This document shows positions 16,438-25,354 of a DNA stretch of 64,000 nt, piece by piece (position 1 is the first letter of the stretch; each line of letters starts with the position of its first letter). Source of the DNA: Lederbergia wuyishanensis (GTDB lineage: Bacteria; Bacillota; Bacilli; Bacillales; Bacillaceae_C); assembly GCF_022900255.1 (NCBI RefSeq), contig NZ_JALIRM010000013.1, positions 1 through 64,000 on the forward strand. Reading direction: 5' to 3'. Under the pieces are notes generated by a model, which searched no databases, was not told the origin of the DNA, and saw only the letters and a list, made by a program, of their open reading frames with translations. A program made the position numbers and the translations under genes.

Positions 16438-17592
16438 TTACCAATTCCAAAATCCAACCTCATCCACTTCAATTGTACTAATCGCCTTCTCATTTTTCAG
16501 CTTAAATATCTCTTTCGTAGGACCTGTGATGACAACTCCATAATGTTTAATCCCGTTCTTTTCAAGGTATTGAAGTTTATTTTCGAGATCTAAGTTTCTA
16601 CCTTGATATAGCTTATTTGCCATTTTTTCATGTTTTTCTAGAAAACGAAGTGTTTTTAAAAACTGTTTGTGAAGCATGTCGCTGTCGCCTTCTTGGTAAC
16701 TTGGGGAGGAATAACCCTCCGAAACGACTTTTCCAAATAAAAATCCTTTCGTTTCCTCTCGAGAATCAAGTTTCATATCATCCTCATGCCATATAGGGGT
16801 GCTTGGGAAACCAATTGGGTCAAGGATAGCACCACCATCTAGACTAGCTTCTTCCCCCCTATCTCCGGTGTCTACTGCAAACCACGAAATATCAAAGTCC
16901 TTTTCACCTAATAGTTGGTATACCTCATCTGTACTTTCCAAATTGTTAAAAGAAATGTAAGCCGACACAACAGTACCTTCAGGAAGTTTCTCAAGTCTCT
17001 CCCAATCCGACCAACCGCGATCAAACCCAGGATACGTAAATATTGGTTGGTTTTGTGAAACATTCCCCATGTAATTTCTTTCTGGAAAACCCATTAAAGA
17101 AAACAGGAAATTTACCTTTAACTCTCCCACTTTCATTACATTACTGCCTACTTTTTTCTTAAGGTCTCTTTCCATCTCCATACTAAAAAATGGCTTTGCA
17201 TTCGAGCTTGTTCCACCAAACTCCCCATCCGGTTCTGTAACCGCTAGTGTATAGTCAATCACTTTAGCAAAAACATCACCACGATCCGGTGTGCCCCATG
17301 AATAATAAACTGCAGTTAAAATAGATGAAATTATCAAGATAAGAATAAAGATGCCTAACGCAGTTAAAGCCGTTTGAAAACGCGCCTTCCACTTGCTTCT
17401 TTTGAGAATCTTTAATTGTTTATTTTCATTAATCGTGGTCACTGCCTGTGACTTTTTTCCATCAAGATGCTCTTGATACAATTCTAGTTTCTCTAATTCC
17501 TTTTCAAAATCAGCTAACTCATCCCCGTGCAATTCACCTTTCTCATAAGCATCTAACTTATTTTTAAATTCCTCGCTCATCTTTTCACTCAC
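16438..17592 (-). CDS. Anti-sigma factor with sigma-regulator N/C domains
   Basis: The 384-residue protein has a soluble N-terminal part, one membrane helix at about residues 75-97 (ALTALGIFILILIISSILTA) and a large extracellular part. The layout and content match the Sigma_reg_N/Sigma_reg_C family of anti-sigma factors that pair with ECF sigmas in Bacilli. It would hold the adjacent sigma factor at the membrane until an envelope signal releases it. The start is GTG at 17592, overlapping the sigma gene by 8 bp; an ATG 12 bases later is also well placed. Two-gene operon. Confidence 0.75.
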   Translation of the reverse strand: MSEKMSEEFKNKLDAYEKGELHGDELADFEKELEKLELYQEHLDGKKSQAVTTINENKQLKILKRSKWKARFQTALTALGIFILILIISSILTAVYYSWGTPDRGDVFAKVIDYTLAVTEPDGEFGGTSSNAKPFFSMEMERDLKKKVGSNVMKVGELKVNFLFSLMGFPERNYMGNVSQNQPIFTYPGFDRGWSDWERLEKLPEGTVVSAYISFNNLESTDEVYQLLGEKDFDISWFAVDTGDRGEEASLDGGAILDPIGFPSTPIWHEDDMKLDSREETKGFLFGKVVSEGYSSPSYQEGDSDMLHKQFLKTLRFLEKHEKMANKLYQGRNLDLENKLQYLEKNGIKHYGVVITGPTKEIFKLKNEKAISTIEVDEVGFWNW

Positions 17593-18073
17593 CTTTTTTC
17601 CTTCTCATCGCTTGCCTGCCACGAAATAATACAACTTTAAAATTTGCTAATGACACGTTCATGATCTTCGCTGCCTCTGCATAACTTAGTTCATGAAAAT
17701 CATGCAGTAGAATGGCGTGTTTTTGCTTTTCTGGCAAATATTCAAGCAGGTTAATAATTTCCTGTATATCTTCTTGGATAACGACCGCTTCCTCAGGAGT
17801 CTTTTTCCGGTCAAAAAGCCTTGAGAAAAAGCCATCTTGTTTAAGTTCAATTCGCTTTTGTTTCCTCTGGTAATCAATAAAAGCATGATAAGCTACTGTA
17901 AATAACCATGACTTAATGCTGGTATTTTCATAATCTTCTACATGCAAATACGCTCGTAAAAATGTTTCCTGAACCAGGTCCTCAGCTGTATGATGGTCTC
18001 GACATAATGAAAGGAGGAAACGATAAATATCCTGAAAGTAAAAATTATAAATCGATTCTAATGATTCCTTCAT
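17585..18073 (-). CDS. ECF RNA polymerase sigma factor
   Basis: The 162-residue protein shows region 2 (DIYRFLLSLCRDHHTAEDLVQETFLRAYLH, in part, then SWLFTVAYHAFIDYQRKQ) and region 4 (LPEKQKHAILLHDFHELSYAEAAKIMNVS). It directs RNA polymerase to a small regulon, probably under envelope stress. The ATG follows GGGAGGAG. A matching ECF promoter lies just upstream, implying positive autoregulation, and the next gene is its membrane anti-sigma. The closest named homologue cannot be told from sequence inspection. Confidence 0.85.
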   Translation of the reverse strand: MKESLESIYNFYFQDIYRFLLSLCRDHHTAEDLVQETFLRAYLHVEDYENTSIKSWLFTVAYHAFIDYQRKQKRIELKQDGFFSRLFDRKKTPEEAVVIQEDIQEIINLLEYLPEKQKHAILLHDFHELSYAEAAKIMNVSLANFKVVLFRGRQAMRRKKGE

Positions 18074-18095
18074 TTGCTCCTCCCTTCACCAATAA

Positions 18096-18121
18096 CACGA
18101 ATGAGAATTAAAAAGGTTACA
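18096..18121 (-). promoter_or_regulatory. ECF-type autoregulatory promoter
   Basis: On the minus strand TGTAAC (18121-18116) and CGTG (18099-18096) are separated by 16 bp, matching the AAC-N16-CGT layout of extracytoplasmic-function sigma promoters. It lies 22 bases upstream of the sigma gene start. A sigma-A alternative is not evident. Confidence 0.65.
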
Positions 18122-18136
18122 CAATAAATAAAAAAA

Positions 18137-18160
18137 CACTACTTCATTAAAGAAGTAGTG
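18137..18160 (-). terminator. Rho-independent terminator
   Basis: CACTACTTC (18137-18145) pairs with GAAGTAGTG (18152-18160). On the minus strand the stem is followed by seven T residues. It ends the GyrI-like gene and insulates the ECF promoter downstream. Confidence 0.85.
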
Positions 18161-18172
18161 CAAATAACTAAC

Positions 18173-18634
18173 TTACTTTACAGGTATGTATATATCAATC
18201 TCACTTTCTTCCGTTTCAAGTGAGTGGATATCTTCCCAATATTCTACGTCGAATGGTCTTGGTCCATAATCATTGATACGATCGTACGTATGACTAATTT
18301 CCGATTCTAAACCAATATGGACAAACTTAGCATACTGTCCAGCAGGCACTACATGAGTTATCATATCACTAGGAATTTCTGCAAATGAAGAAACCTTTAC
18401 GGCAACAATGTTTTCAAATGGTGTATCTGGTGTCCATCCACCAGCGGAGTAAAGCTGAATTAAATATATCCCGTCGCCTTCTCGATTTTCAACCTCATTC
18501 TTTCTTTTATCTAAATCCTCCCGTAATATCCCCACTGTCCTATTAGCTAGAATATCATTAAGACTTTCCATTACAGAAAAACCAACCAACTTGATTTCTT
18601 CCTTTTCCAAAATTTCTACTTGAGTCGTTGTCAC
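18173..18634 (-). CDS. GyrI-like / effector-binding domain protein
   Basis: About 153 residues with the SOUL-like effector-binding fold (AraC_E_bind/GyrI-like). The EIKLVGFSV opening and the AGQYAKFVHIGLESEISHTYDRI segment toward the C-terminal third are typical. Stand-alone members bind small hydrophobic or cationic ligands or act as hydrolases; function here is unknown. The GTG at 18634 lies eight bases after GAGGAG, so I prefer it to the GTG at 18643, which abuts the site. Single gene with its own terminator. Confidence 0.7.
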   Translation of the reverse strand: MTTTQVEILEKEEIKLVGFSVMESLNDILANRTVGILREDLDKRKNEVENREGDGIYLIQLYSAGGWTPDTPFENIVAVKVSSFAEIPSDMITHVVPAGQYAKFVHIGLESEISHTYDRINDYGPRPFDVEYWEDIHSLETEESEIDIYIPVK

Positions 18635-19020
18635 CTTATCCACTCCTCAAAAAAGATATTGTTATGTATTTCTTCACTTATTATTAAAAATCCTTTTTTT
18701 CAGAAAATTTACGTATATATTACAATTTTTCAATTAAAAATTAATATCCATTGGGTAATGTTTAATTGCAGGAATAACATTACTCAGATAGGAGCGTTGG
18801 ATGGAATGAAGATAAAAGTATGCATTACTTTTTTACTTCTAATGGTTCACTTCTATTTGCTGTAGGAAGTCTTAATTGGCTTTTTTAATTTGTTCTTTAC
18901 ATTAGATACAATCCCTGCTACTCCTTGCAAGAATCAAAACATAACTTTCCATTTTCCAGCTAAGTAATCATTTCAGCTTTTATAAGAGATACCTCTAAAA
19001 ATATAGGGGATATCTCCTTT
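18635..19020. other. Intergenic stretch, 386 bp, no supported gene
   Basis: Only a weak inverted repeat (GTAATGTT at 18755-18762 with AACATTAC at 18776-18783) and the terminator of the next gene were seen. A plus-strand frame here (ending 18865) lacks a well-placed ribosome binding site. Confidence 0.55.
18986..19016 (-). terminator. Probable terminator of the YwaF-like gene
   Basis: GAGATA (18986-18991) pairs with TATCTC (19011-19016), with inner CCT/AGG pairing. On the minus strand a moderately T-rich tract follows. It lies immediately past the stop at 19021. Confidence 0.5.
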
Positions 19021-19743
19021 TTATATATTTCTCCCCATCCTTTTGCGCTCCCCTAATCCATTATTCCTGAATAATAACCAAAGAATGATGAATATTACCA
19101 AAGCCACTGCTTCAAGCGATAATATATACCAAGGATAAGGACCCAAAAAATCTAGCAAACTTCCATTTACGGGCTTCTCTTTTAAAAACATATAATTCCC
19201 ATTGAAGAAGTAATTAACTGTGAATATGAGGGGAAGTAATATATTCAAAATAACAAGAGTCTTTATAATTCCTTTAAAGGTGGGTGCGTATCCTTTCACC
19301 CATGTAAAATAAAGTGCTGTTATAACAATACCGATGTGGGTGTAAAAAAAGTGAAAGTATCTAAAGTGAGGGAAACTCAAATCCAAATCTGGGGTTGCAA
19401 TTGCCTGAATGGCTCCCCCTATCCCAGCGTAAAAAACAAAATCATAAATATGCTTATTTCCAGTACAAAGAAGAAGAATAGCCATGATTAAACTAACGCT
19501 ACACAGCTCTAATGGAAGCGAGTCTATTAAACTCCATCTTCCTATTCTAATTAACCAAAGGTGGTATAGGATTTCCATCAACAATAATGTCAGTGCAAAT
19601 ATTCGCTCAATCCAGTGTAATTTCCTCGATTGTAGTAGCTTTCTAAATATTAAAAGTAGTAAAAGGGAAAGAAATAATACAATAATTGACGCAAAATGAG
19701 CGGTTGAGAACATTACGAATGCAGCTTCATTTGTATCTCCCAT
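19021..19743 (-). CDS. YwaF-like integral membrane protein (TIGR02206 family)
   Basis: The 240-residue protein has six to seven membrane segments. The features WSLIDSLPLELCSVS, FYAGIGGAIQAIATPDLDLSFPHF (in pieces) and YFHFFYTHIGIV match the conserved YwaF/TIGR02206 family of Firmicutes, whose function is not known. The ATG at 19743 follows AGGAGG. No partner genes are apparent: the downstream GyrI-like gene is separated by a long gap. Confidence 0.75.
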   Translation of the reverse strand: MGDTNEAAFVMFSTAHFASIIVLFLSLLLLLIFRKLLQSRKLHWIERIFALTLLLMEILYHLWLIRIGRWSLIDSLPLELCSVSLIMAILLLCTGNKHIYDFVFYAGIGGAIQAIATPDLDLSFPHFRYFHFFYTHIGIVITALYFTWVKGYAPTFKGIIKTLVILNILLPLIFTVNYFFNGNYMFLKEKPVNGSLLDFLGPYPWYILSLEAVALVIFIILWLLFRNNGLGERKRMGRNI

Positions 19744-19835
19744 TTCCCTACCTCCTTACAATTGTTCATCCCTCTTTAAATCCTAATGGATTTTTGAGGA
19801 AGTTGTCTTCTCTCCAGATTTGATAAATTCAGAAA

Positions 19836-20324
19836 CTATTCGGCAAAATCATATACCATTGTCACAGATGTTCCCGATAACCCGCATTCCTCAAATCCGA
19901 GTTTTTTGTATACGTGAACTGCCTGCTCGTTATGTGGGTCTACGCTTAGAGACAATCCCTTAAAGCCATCATCCTTCGCTCGTTCGATCAACGCCTTCAT
20001 TAGTAACGAGCCTATCCCCATCCCTCTTGCTTCGGGAGAAACTGCAATTCCTAATTCCGGTGTAAAACTATCGACATAGCCATAGCCCTTATTTTGTTCA
20101 TTGAATAATCGGTACCAGGCGGCTCCCAAAGGATTGCCATCACTGTCTTCAGCCAACAAAGCCCTATCTCCAGCCCTTCCCCAATTTTCATTGTATTTTT
20201 TTAGATGAGGAAGATTTAGCAATTCTTCTTTAGGTGGCTTATTTTCGGGAATGTGGATGGACTCGTACATCATGTCTTTTAAAAATTCAATCTCGGATTC
20301 TTTTATGTTTCTTATTTTCAACAT
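19836..20324 (-). CDS. GNAT-family N-acetyltransferase
   Basis: About 162 residues. The acetyl-CoA loop is AVSPEARGMGIGSLLMKALI and the C-terminal NEQAVHVYKKLGFEECG is characteristic of GNAT enzymes acting on small amines or protein N-termini. The ATG at 20324 (MLKIRNIKE) has GAGGGGTG six bases upstream; the frame opens three codons earlier with GTG. It stands alone, with the acceptor unknown. Confidence 0.75.
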   Translation of the reverse strand: MLKIRNIKESEIEFLKDMMYESIHIPENKPPKEELLNLPHLKKYNENWGRAGDRALLAEDSDGNPLGAAWYRLFNEQNKGYGYVDSFTPELGIAVSPEARGMGIGSLLMKALIERAKDDGFKGLSLSVDPHNEQAVHVYKKLGFEECGLSGTSVTMVYDFAE

Positions 20325-20420
20325 GGATATCACCCCTCTAGGTTCTCTACTACTTATTCAATAGAAATGGAAATTCCCCTGCTTTATTTTAGACGTGTGA
20401 TGCATAGGTTTAGTTTCTAA

Positions 20421-20600
20421 TAAATGGATTGGTGACCTTCACATTAAATTTTCAAAGTACTCAGGGCACCAATAGCCCGATTGATAACCTTTTAAGCAGA
20501 TTTTTATACTACTTAGGTCACCAATAAGTGGATTGGTGACCTAAGTAATTCTTTTCATAGCTGGGAAGGGAAGCAATATACAGCATTGATGACCTTACTT
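20421..20600. repeat. Degenerate tandem hairpin repeats, about 54-bp period
   Basis: The clearest unit, 20511-20546, has a perfect 14-bp stem (ACTTAGGTCACCAA with TTGGTGACCTAAGT) and an 8-nt loop. A diverged unit lies at 20457-20492, a partial right arm at 20426-20439, and another trace near 20583-20600. Spacing between the two fullest units is about 54 bp. The stretch 20325-20713 contains no gene. Confidence 0.7.
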
Positions 20601-20665
20601 ACAATATTTGCACTGACCAAGGGCTCCAATGTGTTTAAAAATAGTTAGCAATCCCAACCTATATA

Positions 20666-20703
20666 AAAATCCTAGGAGAAAACTCAATTTCCCCTAGGAT
20701 TTT
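20666..20703. terminator. Bidirectional-type terminator after the GH35 gene
   Basis: AAAATCCTAGG (20666-20676) pairs with CCTAGGATTTT (20693-20703). It follows the end of the long glycan operon, whose last stop is at 20714. Confidence 0.8.
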
Positions 20704-20713
20704 ATCATCCACT

Positions 20714-23125
20714 TTATTCAAATCCTATAACTAACTGCGAATCCACTTTCGCATGCTTTTTAGAATGAATGAATGTCACTCCATCAGTAATCACTACGTC
20801 ATAATCATCGCTCGCCAAGACGACTCTCTCCGTTCGAAGCGCTATTACATCTTCCGCTTGCGTTAAATAGAATTCAATCGCGTCTTCACCTACATGCATG
20901 ATTTCTGCAGTTGAATAGACAATCTCACCTATACCATTAAGCTTCACATTTATAGCCAGCATAACTCCTTCTTTACTTTGGAGGAGTAACTTTCTTCCTC
21001 CAAACAAAGCTTCTTCATCCTGATAAACTCTTAACGATTTATCAAACCCATCGAGATTCAAAAGATGGATAAAGCGTTCTTCATCAGCATTCGCCGTTGA
21101 AGTGCTGAAAATGCCATGATCCTCATAATCATGAGTAAGCCTAGCTACTGCCCCCAATTGTGCAAACACTTTTTTATAAAAAGCTAGATCACAAGGATAA
21201 GCTGCAGCTATTACAACTGCTCGTCCATTTCCTACAACAGCATCATACGCACATACTTCATTTGTGTCGTACACGCTCAAAATTGGTGTCGCGGAATCTG
21301 ACACTAATACTTGCGCAAAATGAGTTCTTGTTTCTGGACGAGGAGCCGCCCAGTTCATAGCATTCAATGACAAATAATATTCAGAGCTATCCCGTTTTTC
21401 ACTGACCGCTTTAATACGAAGTGCATCTCCTAAAATTGTACAAGGATTGCCCTCCATATCAAATTGTGGTAGTTCTCCGTACAAAAGAAGCCTTCCGCCT
21501 GCCTCTAAAAAGGCGACTAATTTATTTTGAATATTTGCTGCCATATATTTCGCAGATGGTAAAGCTAGTACTTCCGTATCATCAATCGATAATGGCTTAT
21601 TTTGAATATCGATTGCACCGAATCTGTAGCCAGATAATAATAGCGCTCGTCCCATGCTTTCCCAAGAGCTATATGCACGATTAGCTTCAATGTTCGATAA
21701 TACGGCCCTCATCTTTTCACTAGCCGGATAGCGGTATTCCGTCATATAGTAATCCGGAATAAATCCAAAAGAAATATTATCACGTTCCTCGTCCATCGCT
21801 GCTAGCTTATCTGAAACAGCCATCATTGTCTTAATGGATCTCGCCATACGCGGAAATGTATAATTCAATTTTCCTTCTGGCCCTACAGGTGCAGCGAAGC
21901 CGTGATGCTCTCCTGTGAAGGCAATACGGTCATTTCCATCTCCTCTTGATGTGTCAAAACGATAGTTACGACCGCCAGCGAATAAGTAGTAATTGATCAA
22001 TCGATTTCCTTGAGCAACGCACATTCTTGTTTTAAAATCAGCTGCTGAAGGATCGTAGCGTCCACTTAAGTTATTACCGAAATTCCCGTCACCACAGTTA
22101 AATTCAACAGACGTTAGCGGCTGATCTGGAAGATGAACAGAATCCATAAATCCATTAATCAAGTACAAATCTTGGAATGTTTCTACGGTCAAATCACCAA
22201 AATATATATCAGATCCAGATAGATAACCTGGCCCTTGAGTATACGTTTCGTATAGCTGACTAATTCCAATCGGGAATGTAAAGCCCCGTCCACCGCCTGT
22301 TCCGTGAATATTAACTACGAATGGAACATCCTTCGCTCCAAATTCTTCTGCATATTCACGAAGTACAGCAATATATCTTGCAAAACGATTTCTCATAAAA
22401 TAGCCTAAGTCTTTCATTAACTCCAAAGAATACGATTCTTTAGGAGAACGAATCGCCTCGTTACGAATTCCCTTTTCTTCAACATTAAATGGATAGCGAC
22501 TAGCCAAAGCTTCCCGACCATAGGTACTTGTTAACCATGCTGCAAAATCATCTAACACAAAATCTGTTAAATCTGGAGTATTGCTGACCCAAGATAGCAT
22601 ACCTATTTCATTATCAAGCTGAAATGCAATAATATTTCCATTTGGATAAAGTTTAGGTGCAACAATCTCCATAACAGCACGATACCAATTCTTCACGTCA
22701 CTTAAATACCCTGGATGCAAATAATCGATCGTTTTTGTTGTAGCTGGCTGTTTGTCCCATCCGGTCGGAATGATCTCCGGATGCTTTTCGTATACCCAGT
22801 AAGGGAGTCCTTCATTTTTCATTTCCGCCATAATAAAAGGACCTGGGCGAACGAAGAAATAAAGTCCATTCTCCTCACAGAGCTCAATAAATGCTTTTAA
22901 GTCTAAATCCGGACGGGTTTCTCCAGTTAAATCAATCTTTCCTTCCTCAAATTCATGAGCGACCCATGGCACATAAGTAGCGACGGCGTTACATCCAGAT
23001 AGCTTTAACTTATCAATTCGGTCCTGCCAATCCTCTCTGTCGAGTCGAAAATAATGAATTTCCCCACACATAATTAATTGAGGTTTTCCATCTATTAAAA
23101 TCTGTTTATTTTTAATTTCAATCAT
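20714..23125 (-). CDS. Glycoside hydrolase family 35 enzyme
   Basis: About 803 residues. The N-terminal TIM barrel opens with the family signature GEIHYFRLDREDW and FVRPGPFIMAE. The acid/base glutamate is in AFQLDNEIGM (near residue 180) and the nucleophile glutamate in TSVEFNCGDG (near 345). Beta-sandwich domains follow. GH35 enzymes are mostly exo-beta-galactosidases, but some act on beta-1,2-glucans, which fits the GH144-like gene directly upstream. No signal peptide is present, so it acts in the cytoplasm. The ATG at 23125 follows GAGGTG eight bases past the preceding stop. Last gene of the operon. Confidence 0.8.
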   Translation of the reverse strand: MIEIKNKQILIDGKPQLIMCGEIHYFRLDREDWQDRIDKLKLSGCNAVATYVPWVAHEFEEGKIDLTGETRPDLDLKAFIELCEENGLYFFVRPGPFIMAEMKNEGLPYWVYEKHPEIIPTGWDKQPATTKTIDYLHPGYLSDVKNWYRAVMEIVAPKLYPNGNIIAFQLDNEIGMLSWVSNTPDLTDFVLDDFAAWLTSTYGREALASRYPFNVEEKGIRNEAIRSPKESYSLELMKDLGYFMRNRFARYIAVLREYAEEFGAKDVPFVVNIHGTGGGRGFTFPIGISQLYETYTQGPGYLSGSDIYFGDLTVETFQDLYLINGFMDSVHLPDQPLTSVEFNCGDGNFGNNLSGRYDPSAADFKTRMCVAQGNRLINYYLFAGGRNYRFDTSRGDGNDRIAFTGEHHGFAAPVGPEGKLNYTFPRMARSIKTMMAVSDKLAAMDEERDNISFGFIPDYYMTEYRYPASEKMRAVLSNIEANRAYSSWESMGRALLLSGYRFGAIDIQNKPLSIDDTEVLALPSAKYMAANIQNKLVAFLEAGGRLLLYGELPQFDMEGNPCTILGDALRIKAVSEKRDSSEYYLSLNAMNWAAPRPETRTHFAQVLVSDSATPILSVYDTNEVCAYDAVVGNGRAVVIAAAYPCDLAFYKKVFAQLGAVARLTHDYEDHGIFSTSTANADEERFIHLLNLDGFDKSLRVYQDEEALFGGRKLLLQSKEGVMLAINVKLNGIGEIVYSTAEIMHVGEDAIEFYLTQAEDVIALRTERVVLASDDYDVVITDGVTFIHSKKHAKVDSQLVIGFE

Positions 23126-23133
23126 AAAGCACC

Positions 23134-24342
23134 TCAGGCTTCTCTTTTTTTCCAACCAAGCATTTCAATTCCGCGCTGAACATATTTGTTTTTCATATAT
23201 AAATCCCACACGAGTCCAGATCTGTAGTTTTCAATCATTAGAAGCGTAATTCCTTTATCAATCCCGATGACATGCTCTGCATACCACGCTGGCTCTACAT
23301 CCAAATTGTAGGCATCCCAGAAACCATATGGTCCCCATAATTGTGGATGGTTTTCATAGTAATAATCTAAAGCTGCAATCGATTCTTCAGGAGTAAAAAC
23401 AATCGAACCCGCCGCTCCACATGGAGGAACCGTTCCTTCATTGTTTGGATTCACGTTCGGATAAAATGGCGGAGTTCCCGGTACAATATATCCATTTGGA
23501 GACGCACATGCAGTTAAGCCCCACGCATTTTCGTGATACGTTTTCCGACCGTTCGGATTTTCAATGCTATAGTGACGACTTGCTAATGAAGCTTGCACTG
23601 AATTCTCGTACCAGTCCGTTCCATCCTTATCCAAAACCTTTTTAAAATCAATGAACGCATGTGAAAATTGGTGTACGAACAATGCTCCACCTGGCGCGTT
23701 TATATATTCGTATGGACCGTATTTTGCAGTTTTTCTTTCAAATCCGTCGTAGATTTTTACTGGAACAGGATGTGTAGGCGAAGCAACACCAAGCACATAC
23801 TGAGTCATTTGCTCAGCATACGTTTCCCAGTGATGGAAGCCTCCTCTTTCAGGGTCATAACCCATATAATACTGGTTTACACTTTCATCATAATAAATTG
23901 TCCAGTCTATACGCTCGTAAATATTTTCAAATAGTTCTTTTATTTCACCTTCAAAATACTCAGCAGACGTGATAGCTCCGTTTAAAAATAATGTTGTATC
24001 AATGATGGAAGCACAATCGTGGAATGTCTCATTCTTTTTCGCCGTCTTCATATTCAAAAAGTGATAAAAGAAGCCTTCTTCGTGTTCCACATGGTTAAGA
24101 AAAGTTTCAAGCGTTCCTTTTGTACGCTCGTATCCTTCTTCACGAGTAATCCATCCTCTTTCAATTCCGATAACAATAGCAGTCAAACCGAATCCAACTG
24201 CTGCTATACTTGCTACTTGCTTATTTCCAGACTGGTCAAGAATTAATCCGTAACCATCAGAATTTTTATCCGAATTTGCTTCGTTCCAAAAGAAATCAAA
24301 GCATCCTTTTGCTTCTAAGTCCAAAATATTAGGCTTTTCCAT
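23134..24342 (-). CDS. Glucoamylase-like protein (PF10091 type, GH144 candidate)
   Basis: The 402-residue protein has the all-helical toroid pattern and conserved stretches of the glycoamylase family: CFDFFWNEAN near the N-terminus, ASIAAVGFGLTAI, GGALFVHQFSHAF, NAWGLTACASPNGY and PYGFWDAYNLD. Bacterial members include GH144 endo-beta-1,2-glucanases. No signal peptide is visible, so the protein appears cytoplasmic and would act on imported oligosaccharides. It sits between the second permease pair and the GH35 gene. The beta-1,2-glucan assignment is an inference from family and from GH35. Confidence 0.7.
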   Translation of the reverse strand: MEKPNILDLEAKGCFDFFWNEANSDKNSDGYGLILDQSGNKQVASIAAVGFGLTAIVIGIERGWITREEGYERTKGTLETFLNHVEHEEGFFYHFLNMKTAKKNETFHDCASIIDTTLFLNGAITSAEYFEGEIKELFENIYERIDWTIYYDESVNQYYMGYDPERGGFHHWETYAEQMTQYVLGVASPTHPVPVKIYDGFERKTAKYGPYEYINAPGGALFVHQFSHAFIDFKKVLDKDGTDWYENSVQASLASRHYSIENPNGRKTYHENAWGLTACASPNGYIVPGTPPFYPNVNPNNEGTVPPCGAAGSIVFTPEESIAALDYYYENHPQLWGPYGFWDAYNLDVEPAWYAEHVIGIDKGITLLMIENYRSGLVWDLYMKNKYVQRGIEMLGWKKREA

Positions 24343-24363
24343 GATGTTCTTCCCTTCAAACTA

Positions 24364-25299
24364 TTATTCTCCGGTTATTCCTGTTCGGTCTACACCTTCG
24401 ACAAACCATTTTTGTGTAATAAAATAAACAATTAATAACGGCAAGATAGACAGTAGAGTACCCGCCATCCTAATTCCTTCGTTAATTTGGTTGACACTTC
24501 CCTCCATGCCAGCCGGGAACATTTTTTGATAAGATGCTACGAATTTCTGAAGCTGTAATGGTAGTGTCGTCAATTCTTTTCCAAAATAAATCGATGCTAA
24601 ATACGTTTCATTCCAATACCATACGAAAGAAAATAGGAATGAAATGATAATTGCAGGAACAGCCATAGGAATCGCAATTGTAAAAAAGATTCTCAGGTGA
24701 CCCGCTCCATCAATTTGCGCCGCTTCTTCTAATGATTTTGGCAACATTCTAAAAAACTGATAAAAGATTAGAATGAAAATGGCGCTATTAATTCCTTGGC
24801 CAGATAAAGCAGGAAGCATGAATGCATTCAAGCTGCCTAATATATCTAGCTCTTTAAAAAATATATATCTTGGAATGAGCGTAACTTGAGGCGGTATAAG
24901 AAATGTCGCCAATACGAGTACGAATAAAATATTTTTCCCTCGAAAATTAAAGCGTGCTAGCCCATATCCGACAACCGCTGCCACAGCTGTTTGTGCGACG
25001 GAAGGCAGGACAGTTACATATAAAGTCTCGAGTAATACAGGGAAAAAGTTCAATACTTGATTCGCTTTCACATAATTCCCTAGGTAAAATTGAGTCGGAA
25101 TCCAATTCACAAGCGGATTTAAAATATCATCCAAACTTTTAATACTATATATCCCCATGTGTAAAAGCGGGAATAAGTAAACAAATCCGATTCCAATCAA
25201 CAAACCATATATGAGAACCTTTAATAGGAAGCCATCATTTCCGCGCATACCTAAGAGCCACTTTTTAGCTTTTAAATAATGATTTTCTATTTTTTGCAC
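24364..25299 (-). CDS. Carbohydrate ABC transporter permease (MalG/LacG type), pair 2
   Basis: The 311-residue protein has six membrane helices and the inner-membrane signature SLEEAAQIDGAGHLRIFFTIAIP (in pieces), the EAA loop contacted by the ATPase. It forms the second half of a sugar-import channel with the permease just upstream. The apparent start is a GTG at 25299. No ATPase gene is in the operon, so a shared MsmX-like ATPase would be needed. Confidence 0.8.
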   Translation of the reverse strand: MQKIENHYLKAKKWLLGMRGNDGFLLKVLIYGLLIGIGFVYLFPLLHMGIYSIKSLDDILNPLVNWIPTQFYLGNYVKANQVLNFFPVLLETLYVTVLPSVAQTAVAAVVGYGLARFNFRGKNILFVLVLATFLIPPQVTLIPRYIFFKELDILGSLNAFMLPALSGQGINSAIFILIFYQFFRMLPKSLEEAAQIDGAGHLRIFFTIAIPMAVPAIIISFLFSFVWYWNETYLASIYFGKELTTLPLQLQKFVASYQKMFPAGMEGSVNQINEGIRMAGTLLSILPLLIVYFITQKWFVEGVDRTGITGE

Positions 25300-25354
25300 A
25301 TTGAACCCTTCCTTTTTAGAGGTAGTTCACAGAGCCGAACTTCTCAATCTTTTA

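Noticed and set aside
18620-18865. Plus-strand frame with a hydrophobic C-terminus
   Set aside because: The only nearby AGGAG is too far from or too close to a start, and no family match is seen.
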